Shown: in pieces, positions 25,386-35,437 of the stretch
How positions within the stretch are numbered: position 1 is the stretch's first letter
Layout of the letters: the number at the start of each line of letters is the position of its first letter
Assembly: GCF_037392515.1 (NCBI RefSeq)
Contig: NC_090288.1
Span: 55,413,673 to 55,477,672, forward strand
Source: Haliotis asinina
Lineage: Eukaryota > Mollusca > Gastropoda > Lepetellida > Haliotidae
Reading direction: 5' to 3'
DNA length: 64,000 bases
Notes under the pieces: model-generated
Told to the model about the DNA's origin: nothing
Database searches by the model: none
Seen by the model: the letters and a program-made list of their open reading frames with translations, nothing else
Position numbers and translations under genes: made by a program

Positions 25386-25545
25386 GGAGGCTTCGATTTG
25401 CTTATTTCAAACAAAATTTCTTTCAGTGTACAACCAAGCCGTCTCAGTTCCGTCCAAGATGGCGGACAGAGTCGGCACGTGACCGCTTTCAACCAATCAA
25501 CATCTTATTTACAGGCCTGACGGCAACGTCATATAGCGCGAAATA
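25386..25545 (-). promoter_or_regulatory. RYBP promoter/5' UTR region
   Basis: Just upstream of the RYBP start codon. It is richer in CpG than its surroundings and has no TATA box at a usable distance. It contains a YY1-type motif (25454-25464), an E-box CACGTGAC (25476-25483), a CCAAT box (25493-25497) and an E2F-like TTTCGCGC on the minus strand (25536-25543). The clustering suits a TATA-less housekeeping-type promoter. The transcription start cannot be placed from sequence alone. Confidence 0.6.
25454..25465 (+). promoter_or_regulatory. YY1-type binding motif
   Basis: CCAAGATGGCGG matches the core of the known YY1 consensus AANATGGCGGC. It lies 69-80 bp upstream of the RYBP start codon. 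YY1 motifs of this type are common near start sites of TATA-less genes, and RYBP protein itself binds YY1. Confidence 0.55.
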
Positions 25546-25969
25546 CCATTTTGCAAACGGACACCTGCTTGCCACGTTCTGGCTTAAGTCTGATTTTCCG
25601 TTTACACAAAAGTGCTTTCCATAAAAGTACCTGCTAAAGCGACAATGTTTATATAGAGGGAATATATACTCCAAATTGTTGAGAACACACAAATATTCAT
25701 CTCAAAGGCTACTCATCAGGGATCGTACCACAATATTTTCCACCATTGTATGTATATTCTAAACATGTAGATTTTTTTAACATCTGCATAAAATGATACA
25801 TTTATTTTTTAAAGTATCGAGAAAGATGTAAAAAATGCTGAAGATGATTTTTGATAATCTCAAATGCTGTGTCATCGACAATCAATAAAAACCTTGGTCG
25901 TCACATATTTTGACTCGTCCCCTGTCCGTGGCATCGATATCATTCATACTTGTAGACATAATATCTGCA
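25546..25969. other. Upstream flank of RYBP
   Basis: AT-rich DNA between the RYBP promoter region and the divergent ORF at 25970. No recognisable element. Confidence 0.45.
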
Positions 25970-26182
25970 ATGTTAAGAAATATAAAAAGTTTACGTGTGT
26001 TAACAGTAAGTGTTTTTCTCGTCGTCATGTATAACACATACATTACGGGATCAATAAATTATTATTTTCCCTCTCTCCAGCATAAAATGTCACCAGAACC
26101 TGCTTCACAAAGATCAAAGAGTGACATAATACATGTTAGGTGGGATATGTTACCGAAAATATCGCTCGCTACGCAAATATGA
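25970..26182 (+). CDS. Unidentified 70-aa ORF, type II membrane-like, divergent from RYBP
   Basis: ATG at 25970 to TGA at 26180-26182. The product starts with a short basic segment (MLRNIKSLR), then a hydrophobic run (VLTVSVFLVVMYNTYIT, about residues 10-26), then a polar stem with FPSLQHKMSPEPASQRSKSD. This is the topology of Golgi glycosyltransferase or sulfotransferase N-termini, so it may be a first exon (GTTAG|GTGGGA at about 26139 is a possible donor). It faces away from RYBP, about 585 bp between the two start codons. No catalytic domain is present and no family is recognised. Confidence 0.25.
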   Translation: MLRNIKSLRVLTVSVFLVVMYNTYITGSINYYFPSLQHKMSPEPASQRSKSDIIHVRWDMLPKISLATQI

Positions 26183-26749
26183 TGTACCCTTTCACCGCCA
26201 CACGTACATGTTCACAAACATAGTTTGACGACAGCGCGCAACGACACATTATTTGATTATTTCATATGAAAAAAAATGTACTGGAATTTAAACCATTCAA
26301 CATTCGAGGTCATTTAATTTCACAACCGTAATAATCGAGGCCGTACAAACCCGAAGGTGTGCTGTATCTGTCAAGGCTGGAGTTGTTTATCAAAGTAAAC
26401 AAGCAAACACCATCGGTGACAAGTTAATACGAATGAGGTGTGGCCTACCTGTATATTGTAGTGTTTGTGTATATCACACCTGTGTCAATGACTCTGACAC
26501 CGATAAGGTTGCGTAACTGCGTTCGGCACCTCCGTATCGCTCAGTACCACACTCCTGTCTGTACAAGATACAAAATATACAAGAAATTTTCTGACCGTCG
26601 GTTATTACTTCGACATAAAAAGTTAAGATGAAAGAAAATGTAACAACCCAGGTAATTATATAGTTCATGGACACAGTTGTGAACTAACAGTAGAAGCAAC
26701 GGGATAGCATAACAGCTCAGAAGTCAGGACCTTCTTTACAACCACTCTA
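26183..26749. other. Intergenic, nothing recognised
   Basis: No supportable gene. The frames at 26440-26631 and 26474-26674 overlap on opposite strands and lack domains. Confidence 0.4.
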
Positions 26750-26920
26750 TACGTCATTGCACGGACGTTATGTGTACACCGTGCATTATTAACACCGTTC
26801 ATATCAGTGCGCGAGCGTAATGCACAGACCGTCCGCTAGCATTATCATTGCAAGCATGTTATGCATTGACCGTGCACTATTAATACCAATGCGTGGCTAT
26901 TATGTATTGCTACAGGGAGG
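26750..26920. repeat. Diverged tandem repeat, about 51-bp unit, 3-4 copies
   Basis: CATTGCACGGACGTTATG (26754), CAGTGCGCGAGCGTAATG (about 26805), CATTGCAAGCATGTTATG (about 26856) and CAATGCGTGGCTATTATG (about 26906) are evenly spaced. Each of the first three is followed by a GACCGTGCACTATTAATACC-like segment. Confidence 0.7.
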
Positions 26921-27018
26921 TTACAGGTATGCCACAATGACGCACCGTTGCTAAGAAAATGTTTTTTGTTTAACGTTGCACTCATCAGCACTCAAGCTAT
27001 GTGACGTCAGTCTGTGAG

Positions 27019-27178
27019 TCAGCATAAACAGACAGTCCGGTGATCAACAACATGAGCATCGATTTACGCAACTGGGGTACTGTGACATGTGTCAACCATG
27101 TAAGCACATCTGACCACACGGTCCCATTAGTCTTCTCTTACGACAATTGACTGCTGAAGACTAAGGACATTCAAGGAT
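27019..27178 (-). mobile_element. SINE family 2 copy, reverse, 3' half
   Basis: AGTCCGGTGATCAACAACAT, GAGCATCGATTTACGCAACT, GACACATGTGTCAACC-like and GACTGCTGAAGACTAAGG are family 2 landmarks in reverse. Its ACTC tail is missing. Confidence 0.75.
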
Positions 27179-27305
27179 TCGTTGCCAGGTCATCGTTGTG
27201 AGAAGGTTTTATAGATCATTATCATGTAACGCAACGTATAATGGTAACATATCAAACATTTTTACACATCGATGCACTGTTGATATGTATGGATCATTAC
27301 TAGAC

Positions 27306-27573
27306 GCGGCCCGTGAAGGTCCCGGGGTAGAATAGGCCTTAAGCAACCCACGCTTGCCATAAAAGGCGACTCTGCTTGTCTGAAAGGCGACAAACGGGAT
27401 CGGGTGGTCAAGCTCGCTAACTTGGTTGACACATATTGTCGGTTCCCAATTGCTCAGATCGATGCTCATGCTGTTGATCTCTGGATTGTCTGGTCCAGAC
27501 ACGATTATTTAGAGACCGCCGCCATATAGGTGGAATATTGCTGGGTGCACTCACTCACTCACTCATTACTAGA
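27306..27573 (+). mobile_element. SINE family 2, near full-length copy
   Basis: Best copy of the family: GGCCCGTGAAGGTCCCGGGG, AGCAACCCACGCTTGCCATA, GGCGACAAACGGGATCGGG, TGGTCAAGCTCGCTAACTTG, GATCGATGCTCATGCTGTTG, ACCGCCGCCATATAGGTGGA, ATATTGCTGGGTGC, then (ACTC)n. The end resembles that of family 1. A reverse copy lies about 130 bp to the left. Confidence 0.9.
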
Positions 27574-28007
27574 GGCATTATTACCAGAACACTTGTATAG
27601 ATCGTAATTGTCATATTGTTTTCGGCACGTTTTAAAGTTTATTTCAATGTATTATTTCATGGTCAGACCATTATCACGTGTCACTGCACGGATGTTTCGC
27701 AAAGACCAGTGTTACGCATCGTTGGACGAACGTTGTTTACAGACCAGTATCTCTCATTTCCTCTGTGGCCTTGTAGACATCTGTTCGCAGAACAAAAGTG
27801 GTTCAATTCCAGGGGCGCGTCATGTAGAAAATTACTGTAAAATACTACTTGTTTTTGCGCTGCCTGCATGGTGATCGGCATATAGGTTATAAAGGAATGA
27901 CAACGGCAGGGAGGTAGGATAATGTGTCTGAATGAGATTTCCATGCATAAACTAAGGAATGGTATTTCATCTGGCTGGGGCGATAAAACCAGTCTTATCC
28001 CAGAGAG
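27574..28007. other. Intergenic, nothing recognised
   Basis: Overlapping short frames on both strands at 27608-27944, with no conserved domain or splice support. Confidence 0.4.
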
Positions 28008-28167
28008 GGCGGTGGGGTAACTTAATGTGTTAAGCGGTCACACCGAAGGCTCGGACGATTCCCACATGGATACACTGTGTGAAGTCCATTTCTGGCTCCC
28101 CCCTACCTGTTATTGCTGGAATATTTCTAAAAGCGGCGTAAAACGCAATTCACTCACTCGTTCACTT
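28008..28167 (+). mobile_element. SINE family 1 copy
   Basis: GGCGGTGGGGTAACTTAATG, TTAAGCGGTCACACCGAAGG, ATGGATACACTGTGTGAAGT, CCATTTCTGGCTCCCCCC, TTATTGCTGGAATATTTC, TAAAAGCGGCGTAAAACGCA, then CACTCACTCG. Nearly full length. Confidence 0.9.
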
Positions 28168-28696
28168 TATCCCGGAATAGTACACCACAGGCATTCATCA
28201 ACGTCATTCAATAAACGCACAAATCTGGAGCACGATGATAAGCTCTGTTTCCTCCCACACTATCTACACCAGTATATGGTGTCAAGAACGCCGTGTATAT
28301 ACCAGTTTTTGCAAGCACTGCATTATTGTTTTGGAAAAATACATACAACACATATTCTGAAATAAAACAACGATGCACAAACATTGCAATATAAATAAGG
28401 ACGTAATGCATTGACTATTGCTAACCAAATAACCAAATAACCAGCTGATATATGGGGGATATGTATTTCTGGGGGATTTCGGGCGGGCCGACATCATACC
28501 GATGTCACAGAGTTAGAACATACACAATACGTCAGTGCAGCATATACATACATGGGTTATCTATGATGTTATCTGTGATACTTATCTGTGGTAGTGTCTC
28601 GTTGGACATAGTGCTGGAGGCTATACCTTTTAGCTGACTTTTTTCTGTGTGGCACCTTTTAGTACTGTATATCATGTGACATTCAAATAAACTCTT
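28168..28696. other. Intergenic, nothing recognised
   Basis: No supportable gene or element between the SINE and the TCTTA microsatellite. Confidence 0.4.
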
Positions 28697-28740
28697 ATCT
28701 TATCTTATCTTATCTTATCTTAACGTATCTTATCATATCT
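28697..28740. repeat. (TCTTA)n microsatellite
   Basis: Pentanucleotide CTTAT/TCTTA repeated about eight times, with a few substitutions at the right end. Confidence 0.95.
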
Positions 28741-28804
28741 AAAGAACACAAGGACGTTACACAAGATTAGCCACGCAGTATACGCCCTGTTTCATTTGGT
28801 TTCG

Positions 28805-29045
28805 GGGTGGTTGGGTAGCTTAATGGTTAAAGCGTCCGCTCGTCACGCTGAAGGCCTGGGTTCGATACCCATCATGGGTACAGTGTGTATAACCCATTTC
28901 TGGCGTTCCCCACCGTGATATTGCTGCTAAAAGCGGCTTAATACCATACTCACTCACTCACTCACTCACACTCACACTCACACTCACACTCACACTCACA
29001 CTCACACTCACACTCACACACTCACACACTCACACACTCACACTC
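28805..29045 (+). mobile_element. SINE family 1, full-length with long ACTC/ACACTC tail
   Basis: Clear tRNA-like head: A box in GTAGCTTAATGGTTAAAGCG, anticodon-side CGCTCGTCACGCTGAAGG, B box GGGTTCGATACCC. Body: ATGGGTACAGTGTGTATAAC, CCATTTCTGGCGTTCCCCACCGTGATATTGCTGC (in parts), AAAAGCGGCTTAATACC. Tail 28946-29045 of ACTC then CACTCA units. Transcription by RNA polymerase III from the A and B boxes is the family norm. Confidence 0.95.
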
Positions 29046-29200
29046 ATCTGGTTATCATGTAGGGAGTCATGGCTGCATACTAATAGATAAATCAACTCTA
29101 CGACTTAGGATGGACCATACTATTAATGTTTTACACACGGCAGTCCGCCCACCCCGGCCCAAAAAGGCATCAGTTGTCCTAAAGAGGTTTTGTTCGTTGT

Positions 29201-29420
29201 TTACTCAGCTCTCAGCAATATTCCAGATACATGTCGGTAAATAATCAAACCTGGACCAGACAATCCAGTGATCAATAATATGAGCATTGACCTATGGAAT
29301 GGCATACGATGACCTGTCAGCGAAGTCAGCGAGTCTCTCCACCCGATCCTATCAGTCGGCTCCTACAAATGTGGGCTGCTGAAGATTAATTTTTACCTGG
29401 AACTTCACGGGTCTCTGCAG
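29201..29420 (-). mobile_element. SINE family 2 copy, reverse
   Basis: Reverse landmarks in order: TCAGCAATATTCCAG, ACCTGGACCAGACAATCCAG, TGATCAATAATATGAGCATTG, GACCTGTCAGCGAAGTCAGC, CCACCCGATCCTATCAGTCG, GGGCTGCTGAAGATTAATTT. Confidence 0.85.
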
Positions 29421-29821
29421 AGGTAATGCAATGCTACAACACCTCAGTGCCATGACCAACGCGAGGAGGGATCAATTACCATGGCAACCTTCCTTAGCAG
29501 TATCTCGAGGATGAGGTTCACATCCAGTCAGATAACCATGCAAATATCAATAATTGCTCCGATGCTCTACTGTGGGATACACGTGCTTGTTTGCTATCAC
29601 TTTTATTTGAACAAAGAACCACCTTGTGTGTAATCATGTATTGTCATATACATAAAGACTTGAGTGCTTGAACTGTATGTTTTACCTATACAACGTTTTA
29701 GCTTAATACGGGTTATATGACCCTTCGTTTTTCGCTGGAACCCACGACCATGGAGTTTATAAAAGACCAAACCTGAGATTCGACCACGGACCAACGGGCC
29801 AACGGGCCTCTTCAGCCATAA

Positions 29822-29972
29822 TGTCGAGCGAGTTCCATTTCACGTCACGACTTTTGGCAATATTCTTCTAATACTACGAAGGGGGCCACCCGAAATGAGC
29901 TTCAAGCATTGTACCCATGTGAGTCACGAACATGGACCTCCGACGTGACAAGCGAACGCTACCCCACTACCC
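29822..29972 (-). mobile_element. SINE family 1 copy, reverse
   Basis: GGCAATATTCTTCTAATACT, CACCCGAAATGAGCTTCAAG, CATTGTACCCATGTGAGTCA, GTGACAAGCGAACGCTACCC, CACTACCC give the reverse family 1 order. Confidence 0.85.
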
Positions 29973-30649
29973 ATTATTATGTCGACTTTCTGTTGCCATC
30001 TTAATGCTTAACTGTGGCTGAGGGTTGACTGACCCCTTGCAAGTGCTAGGTAAATAAACACGCATGATTTGCACACGATGAGAATTGGGATGAGTTGAAT
30101 CAGGTCACAAGCAAATGTGACACATATATCATTAGATAGGACAGTCCTTTGTTTTGCCGTCATCACATTCTGAGCGAGTGACTGACGGATCATATCATCC
30201 CCTGCATGTGCACATCTGCAGCCGAAAACATATACTCACCGTGGATTGACTCATCCAAACACATTCCAAATCGTACGTGGCCATTGCCAACCTTGACCCC
30301 CGCCGCTCGCGAGTCTACTCACGTGTAACGATGAGAGGTACAGACTGGGACACTGATGAACTGGGAACTGACCATGCATTTGGGGATGATTACCGGCCAT
30401 GGACTTAGATTTGGAAAAGGTTAACATACATTCATGGAAATCATTCGTCCAAATTTTAGACACCTTGAAGTTTAGCAAATTAATTTTAATTAATTAATTT
30501 TAGAACGACATTAACCAAACATGATATTTGTACATGTATATTGTATATTGTACATTGTACCGTCAACAGAAGGCTAATGGCATGAACAAACTGTAAACTT
30601 GAACTATTTGGACTGTTTTATTAATTATTTTCATTCGATCTTTTAAAGA
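29973..30649. other. Intergenic, nothing recognised
   Basis: No supportable gene. A TTAATTTTAATTAATTAATTTT stretch near 30480 is simple AT-rich sequence. Confidence 0.4.
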
Positions 30650-30860
30650 GAGGATGAGTGAGTTAGAGGGTGAGTGGGTGAGTGACTGAGAGGGTGAGTG
30701 GGTGAGTGAGAGGGTGAGTGAGTGACTGAGAGGGTGAGTGAGAGAGCTAGTGACTGAGAGGGTGAGTAGTGGGTGAGTGAGAGGGTGAGCGAGTGACTGA
30801 GAGGGTAAGTGAGAGGGTGAGTGACTGAGAGGGTGAGTGGGTGAGTAGATGAGTGAGTCG
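30650..30860. repeat. Degenerate GAGT/GAGAGGGT simple repeat
   Basis: Mixed GAGTGAGT, GAGAGGGTGAGT and GTGACTGAGAGG motifs over about 210 bp. Probably an expanded SINE-type microsatellite tail whose SINE body is gone. Confidence 0.85.
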
Positions 30861-30951
30861 TTTGGGTTTCATGACGTATATCATTTAGCCCGCAGAAAAT
30901 GAGTCATATTTCCAAAACGGATATATCTTAAAATTAAGAAGTAAAACCCTA

Positions 30952-31097
30952 ACGGAGCCTAGTAAAGCCTTCGCTCGTCATGTCGAAGACCTGGGTTCGA
31001 TTCCCTACATGGGTACAATGTGTGAAGCCCCTCACTGGCCTCCTCAGCTGTGATATTTCTGGAATATTGCTAAAGCGGCGTAAAACTAGACTCACTC
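30952..31097 (+). mobile_element. SINE family 1 copy
   Basis: Decayed A box, then CCTTCGCTCGTCATGTCGAA, B box CTGGGTTCGATTCCC, TACATGGGTACAATGTGTGA, GTGATATTTCTGGAATATTG, CTAAAGCGGCGTAAAACTAG, ACTCACTC. Confidence 0.92.
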
Positions 31098-32399
31098 TTG
31101 ACCAGAACATCCGTCCGTGTAACTCCAGTCTGAAAGACGGACTGAAATCTCTTGCCTAGGCGAGACGTGCTTACAGTAAACGGACGCTCGGCGTCTTGTA
31201 CTGCCCTTTCGCACGCCACGATATAACTGCAAACGTCGCCCTGATCTATATGAAAACCTTTCAAATGGTCGTTAAATCATAAATACTATAAGTCACATTT
31301 TTCTGTGGATATTTGATGTAAATTCAGCTCCCATGATAACACCTCCGCTAATATACATTCTGCTTCTTTGTGCATAGTTAATACCCATTCAGTTCCGTAT
31401 CTCTATTTTGATGTATTACACTGTTAAAAGTTTATGAAGTATTCCTAATATCTTGTAACGGCCAGCTTTCTCTCTTTTTGACTCTTTGGGCCAGATGTGC
31501 TCTTTTGAAAAAGTTAATTTAAAAGAATTTTAGAGATATGATTTAAAGCTAAAACTTGTTTATGTGCGACCCAAGAAATGAAAATGACATTGTGTCTTTT
31601 GGTTCTCCACTGTAAAACTGAACTGATTTATCTGTTATAATTGCTTTTGCCTCAGGCGATCCTCCTACATAAAATTTGCACGCGTCACATGTCTAATGGA
31701 TGTGCCACCCGTAACTATGGTGACATACAGGTTGAGAAGGTTGTGTGGGTGTGTAGCTCGATGCTTTCGTAAAAGGAGATTGTTCCATATTTTTTTAGAT
31801 TTATTTCACATATACCACAACGGGGGACTCCAAGAGGGGTGTGGAGTAGAACCACCTCTTCAGCAAGATGAGTGACCGATTTAACAAGTAGACCACCTCA
31901 CTGTCGTAGATAACTAAAACGGTGTTGCTTTAACTATATGCCAGCTTCCAGCTGTTGTCAGTCTGTCGCTGTAACGTGTTTGGCGAAAGTGGAGTTCGGT
32001 GTAGTAAATGTGGTTGTACACCATGTTTTGGAAACCATACTTCTGATGCACGTTTTCAGGAGCTAGCGGTTATTTAAAGATCAATACACAAGAGAATCCA
32101 TTTTCAATAAAAATGATTTTCTAACGTACCGAAGACATACCTGATGTCTATTTCGATCAACGTTCGAAAAAAACCTCGGCCCATAAGCCCGGAGCCGACT
32201 GAAAACCACTTGGACACACAGCTTTTTGTTGTCTCCATGGCCTAATGGTCGACATTTTTTTATCCCCAATATTTAAGAGTATTATTTCCATATTAAAGTA
32301 TAGGGTTTACACATTCTGATCAGGATTCACAATGTTTTACGGTTCTCGGTCCTTGAGACCTGCAACTTTTCAGGGTTAAGGAAAAACGCTGATTTTGAT
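31098..32399. other. Intergenic, nothing recognised
   Basis: About 1.3 kb with no gene supported. The short minus-strand frames at 31070-31264 and 32081-32269 have no known domain. Confidence 0.4.
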
Positions 32400-33250
32400 C
32401 CTCGAAGTTCAACACAAATCCTGGACATCCTCGATATACAGCTCAATATTGCCGACATACTTCAACACATATACCGGATATGCTCCATAAACAGCTCAAT
32501 AGGGCTGATATAGTTCAACACATATACAGAAAATTCTCAATACACACTTCTATATGGTGAACATATTTCAATACATATACTGGAAATTCTCAATATACAG
32601 CTCTTTATGGTGAACATATTTCAATACATATACTGGAAATTCTCAATGTACAGCTCTTCATGGTTGACATATTTCAGGATATATCCCGGACATCCTCCTA
32701 TATAGGTGAATATGGTTGATATATTTCAACATATATTCTGCACATTTTGATATACAACTCGATATGGTTGACAGTTCAACACATATTCTGGACATCCTCG
32801 ATATACAGCTCAATGTGGTTGACAGTTCAACACATATTCTGGACATCCTCGATATACAGCTCAATGTGGTTGGCATGGTTCAACAAATGTTCTAGACATT
32901 CTCGATAAACAGCTCAATATGGCTGACATACATGTAGTTCAACACATATTCTGGCATCCTCGATATACAGCTCAATACGGTTCACATAGGTCATATAGAT
33001 GTTTTTGACATCCTCGATATACAGCTCAATATGGTTAACATATTTCAACACGCATTAATGGCATTCTGCGATACGGCTCAATATGGTTGACATAGTTCAA
33101 CACATATTCTGTACATTCTCATATACAGCTCAACATGGCTGACATATTTCAACAAATATCCTGGACATCCTCTATAAACAGTCCATAATGTTTGGTATAG
33201 TTCATTACATATTCTGGACATTCTGTATACAGCTCAATGTGGTTGATCTA
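32400..33250. repeat. Degenerate minisatellite, about 51-60-bp unit
   Basis: Repeats of TTCAACACATATTCTGGACA + TCCTCGATATACAGCTCAAT + GGTTGACATA. Two adjacent units are exactly 51 bp apart (32780, 32831); others are longer. It runs directly into the 36-bp array. Confidence 0.9.
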
Positions 33251-34175
33251 GTTCAGCTGTGGTGTTCATGTCTCTGAGCTTCACCCATACATCTGTGGTG
33301 CTCATGCCCCTGAGCTTCACCCATACATTGTGGTGGTCATGACCCGGAACGTCACCCATACATCTGTGGTGTTCATGTCCCTGCGCTTCACCCATACATC
33401 TATGGTGTTCATGTCCCTGCGCTTCACCCATACATCTGTGGTGTTCATGTCCCTGAGCTTCACCCATACATCTATGGTATTCATGTCTCTGAGCTTCACC
33501 CATACATTGTGGTGGTCATGACCCGGAACGTCACCCATACATCTGTGGTGTTCATGTCCCTGAGCTTCACCCATACATCTGTGGTGTTCATGTCCCTGAG
33601 CTTCACCCATACATCTGTGGTGTTCATGTCCCTGAGCTTCACCCATACATCTATGGTGCTCATGCCCCTGAGCTTCACCCATACATCTATGGTGCTCATG
33701 CCCCTGAGCTTCACCCATACATCTATGGTGTTCATGTCCCTGAGCTTCACCCATACATTGTGGTGTTCATGTCCCTGAGCTTCACCCATACATCTATGGT
33801 GTTCATGTCCCTGAGCTTCACCCATACATCTGTGGTGGTCATGACCCGGAACGTCACCCATACATCTATGGTGTTCATGTTCCTGCGCTTCACCCATACA
33901 TCTGTGGTGTTCATGTCCCTGAGCTTCACCCATACATCTATGGTATTCATGTCCCTGAGCTTCACCCATACATCTATGGTATTCATGTCCCTGAGCTTCA
34001 CCCATACATCTATGGTGGTCATGACCCGGAACGTCACCCATACATCTATGGTGTTCATGTTCCTGCGCTTCACCCATACATCTGTGGTGTTCATGTCCCT
34101 GAGCTTCACCCACACATCTATGGTGTTCATGTCCCTGAGCTTCACCCATACATTGTGGTGTTCCTGACCCCCATG
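33251..34175. repeat. 36-bp minisatellite with long fake ORFs on both strands
   Basis: Unit GTGTTCATGTCCCTGAGCTT + CACCCATACATCTGTG, about 25 copies, with a recurring variant GTGGTCATGACCCGGAACGT at intervals. Because 36 is a multiple of three and the unit has few stops, frames of up to 234 codons appear on the minus strand (a 12-residue repeat, MGEAQGHEHHRC) and up to 135 codons on the plus strand. Two-base deletions inside some units (CATTGTGG for CATCTGTGG) shift the frame, which argues against coding. Confidence 0.93.
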
Positions 34176-34450
34176 AGTGTAACCACCTTTCTAGCCTCAT
34201 AACGGTCTGAGAGTTACACTGACAGGAAAGTTATTTCATATATAGTTCGATCTATTCATCTATAGCAAAATGTTCTTTTGCAAAATAGACAAATATATTC
34301 AACACGTTTACGAAACAATAAACCAATATATTCCGAACTAAAAAAACCCTGTTGCTCATTATGTACTTGTATGGTTAAGTAAAAGACGTGAGTTTATCGT
34401 GACATACTCCGTATTCATGTCTCGTGGTGTCACGTGGCCAGTAACGCCCA
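34176..34450. other. Intergenic, nothing recognised
   Basis: Short AT-rich stretch between the 36-bp array and a possible promoter. An E-box CACGTG is at about 34432-34437. Confidence 0.4.
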
Positions 34451-34500
34451 TCTATATAAAGGAACTGCTTTGATAACGAGTCGACCAGAGCATGCGACTT
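34432..34500 (+). promoter_or_regulatory. Possible core promoter (E-box and TATATAAAGG)
   Basis: CACGTGGCC, then TATATAAAGG at 34453-34462. No convincing gene follows: only a 22-codon frame from the ATG at about 34492. This is a motif-only call. Confidence 0.2.
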
Positions 34501-34770
34501 CACGTTTTCTACGAACATTTTCTGACATCAATTAAGATAGAACAAAAAAGTGTCATGTAATAGGCAAAGACCTTTGTAGGTGTTGAATTGGCCATTAAAG
34601 CGACGTGCTCAAGTCAACAGTAGAGAAATTAGCCGGGTAATTGTTGGAGGCTCAGATAGGATGCAGTTTGTCTCCCTCAAAGTCCCCTATACACCACCAA
34701 GCTAAGTGGAGGGGTTGGATGTGGCCACCCTGTCTGAGTCTGTGTCTCAGTAAAGCTGCTCGTATTCTCA

Positions 34771-34922
34771 GAGGGGCGGTGGTGGTAGTCAGCTTGTTAA
34801 AGTCTCTCGTCATGCTAGACACGCTAGTTCGATTCCCTACATGGGAACAGTCCATGTCTGGTGCTACCAACCTCTGATATTGTTGAAATAGACAGAAAAG
34901 GTCTTCACATAAACATTGAGTG
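34771..34922 (+). mobile_element. SINE family 1 copy
   Basis: GAGGGGCGGTGGTGGTAGTC, GTTAAAGTCTCTCGTCATGC, AGTTCGATTCCCTACATGGG, CCTCTGATATTGTTGAAATA, and a relic tail ending TTGAGTG. It explains the opposite-strand frames at 34641-34877. Confidence 0.8.
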
Positions 34923-35054
34923 AAAGGAGGAACTCTCTGGGAATAAAATGCATTTCATGTTTATTTTCAGTTAACATGCATTTTTCTTGTATACGATTAT
35001 TCGTTCACTGGTCCTTCTGTTGCTCTTTACTCTGTGTATTCACTCCTCGTGTTT

Positions 35055-35217
35055 GGTTTCGCAGTCTAATTGTTAACCCGAAAACCCGGGTTCGACACTC
35101 ACATAGTACAATGTGTGACGCCTTATTTCGGTGTCACCCGTAGTGATATTGCTAAAATATACCCAAAAGCAGTACAGAATCTCACTCACACACTCAATCA
35201 CTCACTCACTCACAATA
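35055..35217 (+). mobile_element. SINE family 1 copy with ACTC tail
   Basis: TTTCGCAGTCTAATTGTTAA, CCGGGTTCGACACTCACATA, GTACAATGTGTGACGCC, GTAGTGATATTGCTAAAATA and (CTCACTCA)n. Confidence 0.88.
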
Positions 35218-35385
35218 CAGTCATGTGACTACCCCCCCAGCCCCCGCTTTAACAAATGCATCAATAAGATGCGAAGGTGAATGTGAGAAGGAACCACTGG
35301 TTTGACTCACCAAAGATACACTTTGCCTCTTCGCGAGTACCCACCAGTGTATCCTGGAATCGGCAAGGTACGTAACTCTACTCAC

Positions 35386-35437
35386 CGAACAGCAGGTCCT
35401 TAGCCCGGAAGGCCATCTGTGCCTGGATGGTATTCAT
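35386..35437 (-). CDS. Candidate first coding exon, unidentified gene
   Basis: Minus strand: in-frame TAA, then three codons, then ATG at 35437, reading MNTIQAQMAFRAKDLLF plus one base, then a strong donor G|GTGAGT at 35385. Codon composition is gene-like. A second acceptor/donor-bounded open segment (CCAG at 35354 to GTGAGT near 35308) follows in phase, but the implied intron of 32 bp is too short to be credible. The rest of such a gene was not found. I do not recognise the peptide. Confidence 0.22.

Noticed and set aside
28814..28887. Functional tRNA gene
   Set aside because: A and B boxes are clear, but the same head recurs in many copies attached to the SINE body and ACTC tail, so it is a SINE promoter and not a tRNA gene.
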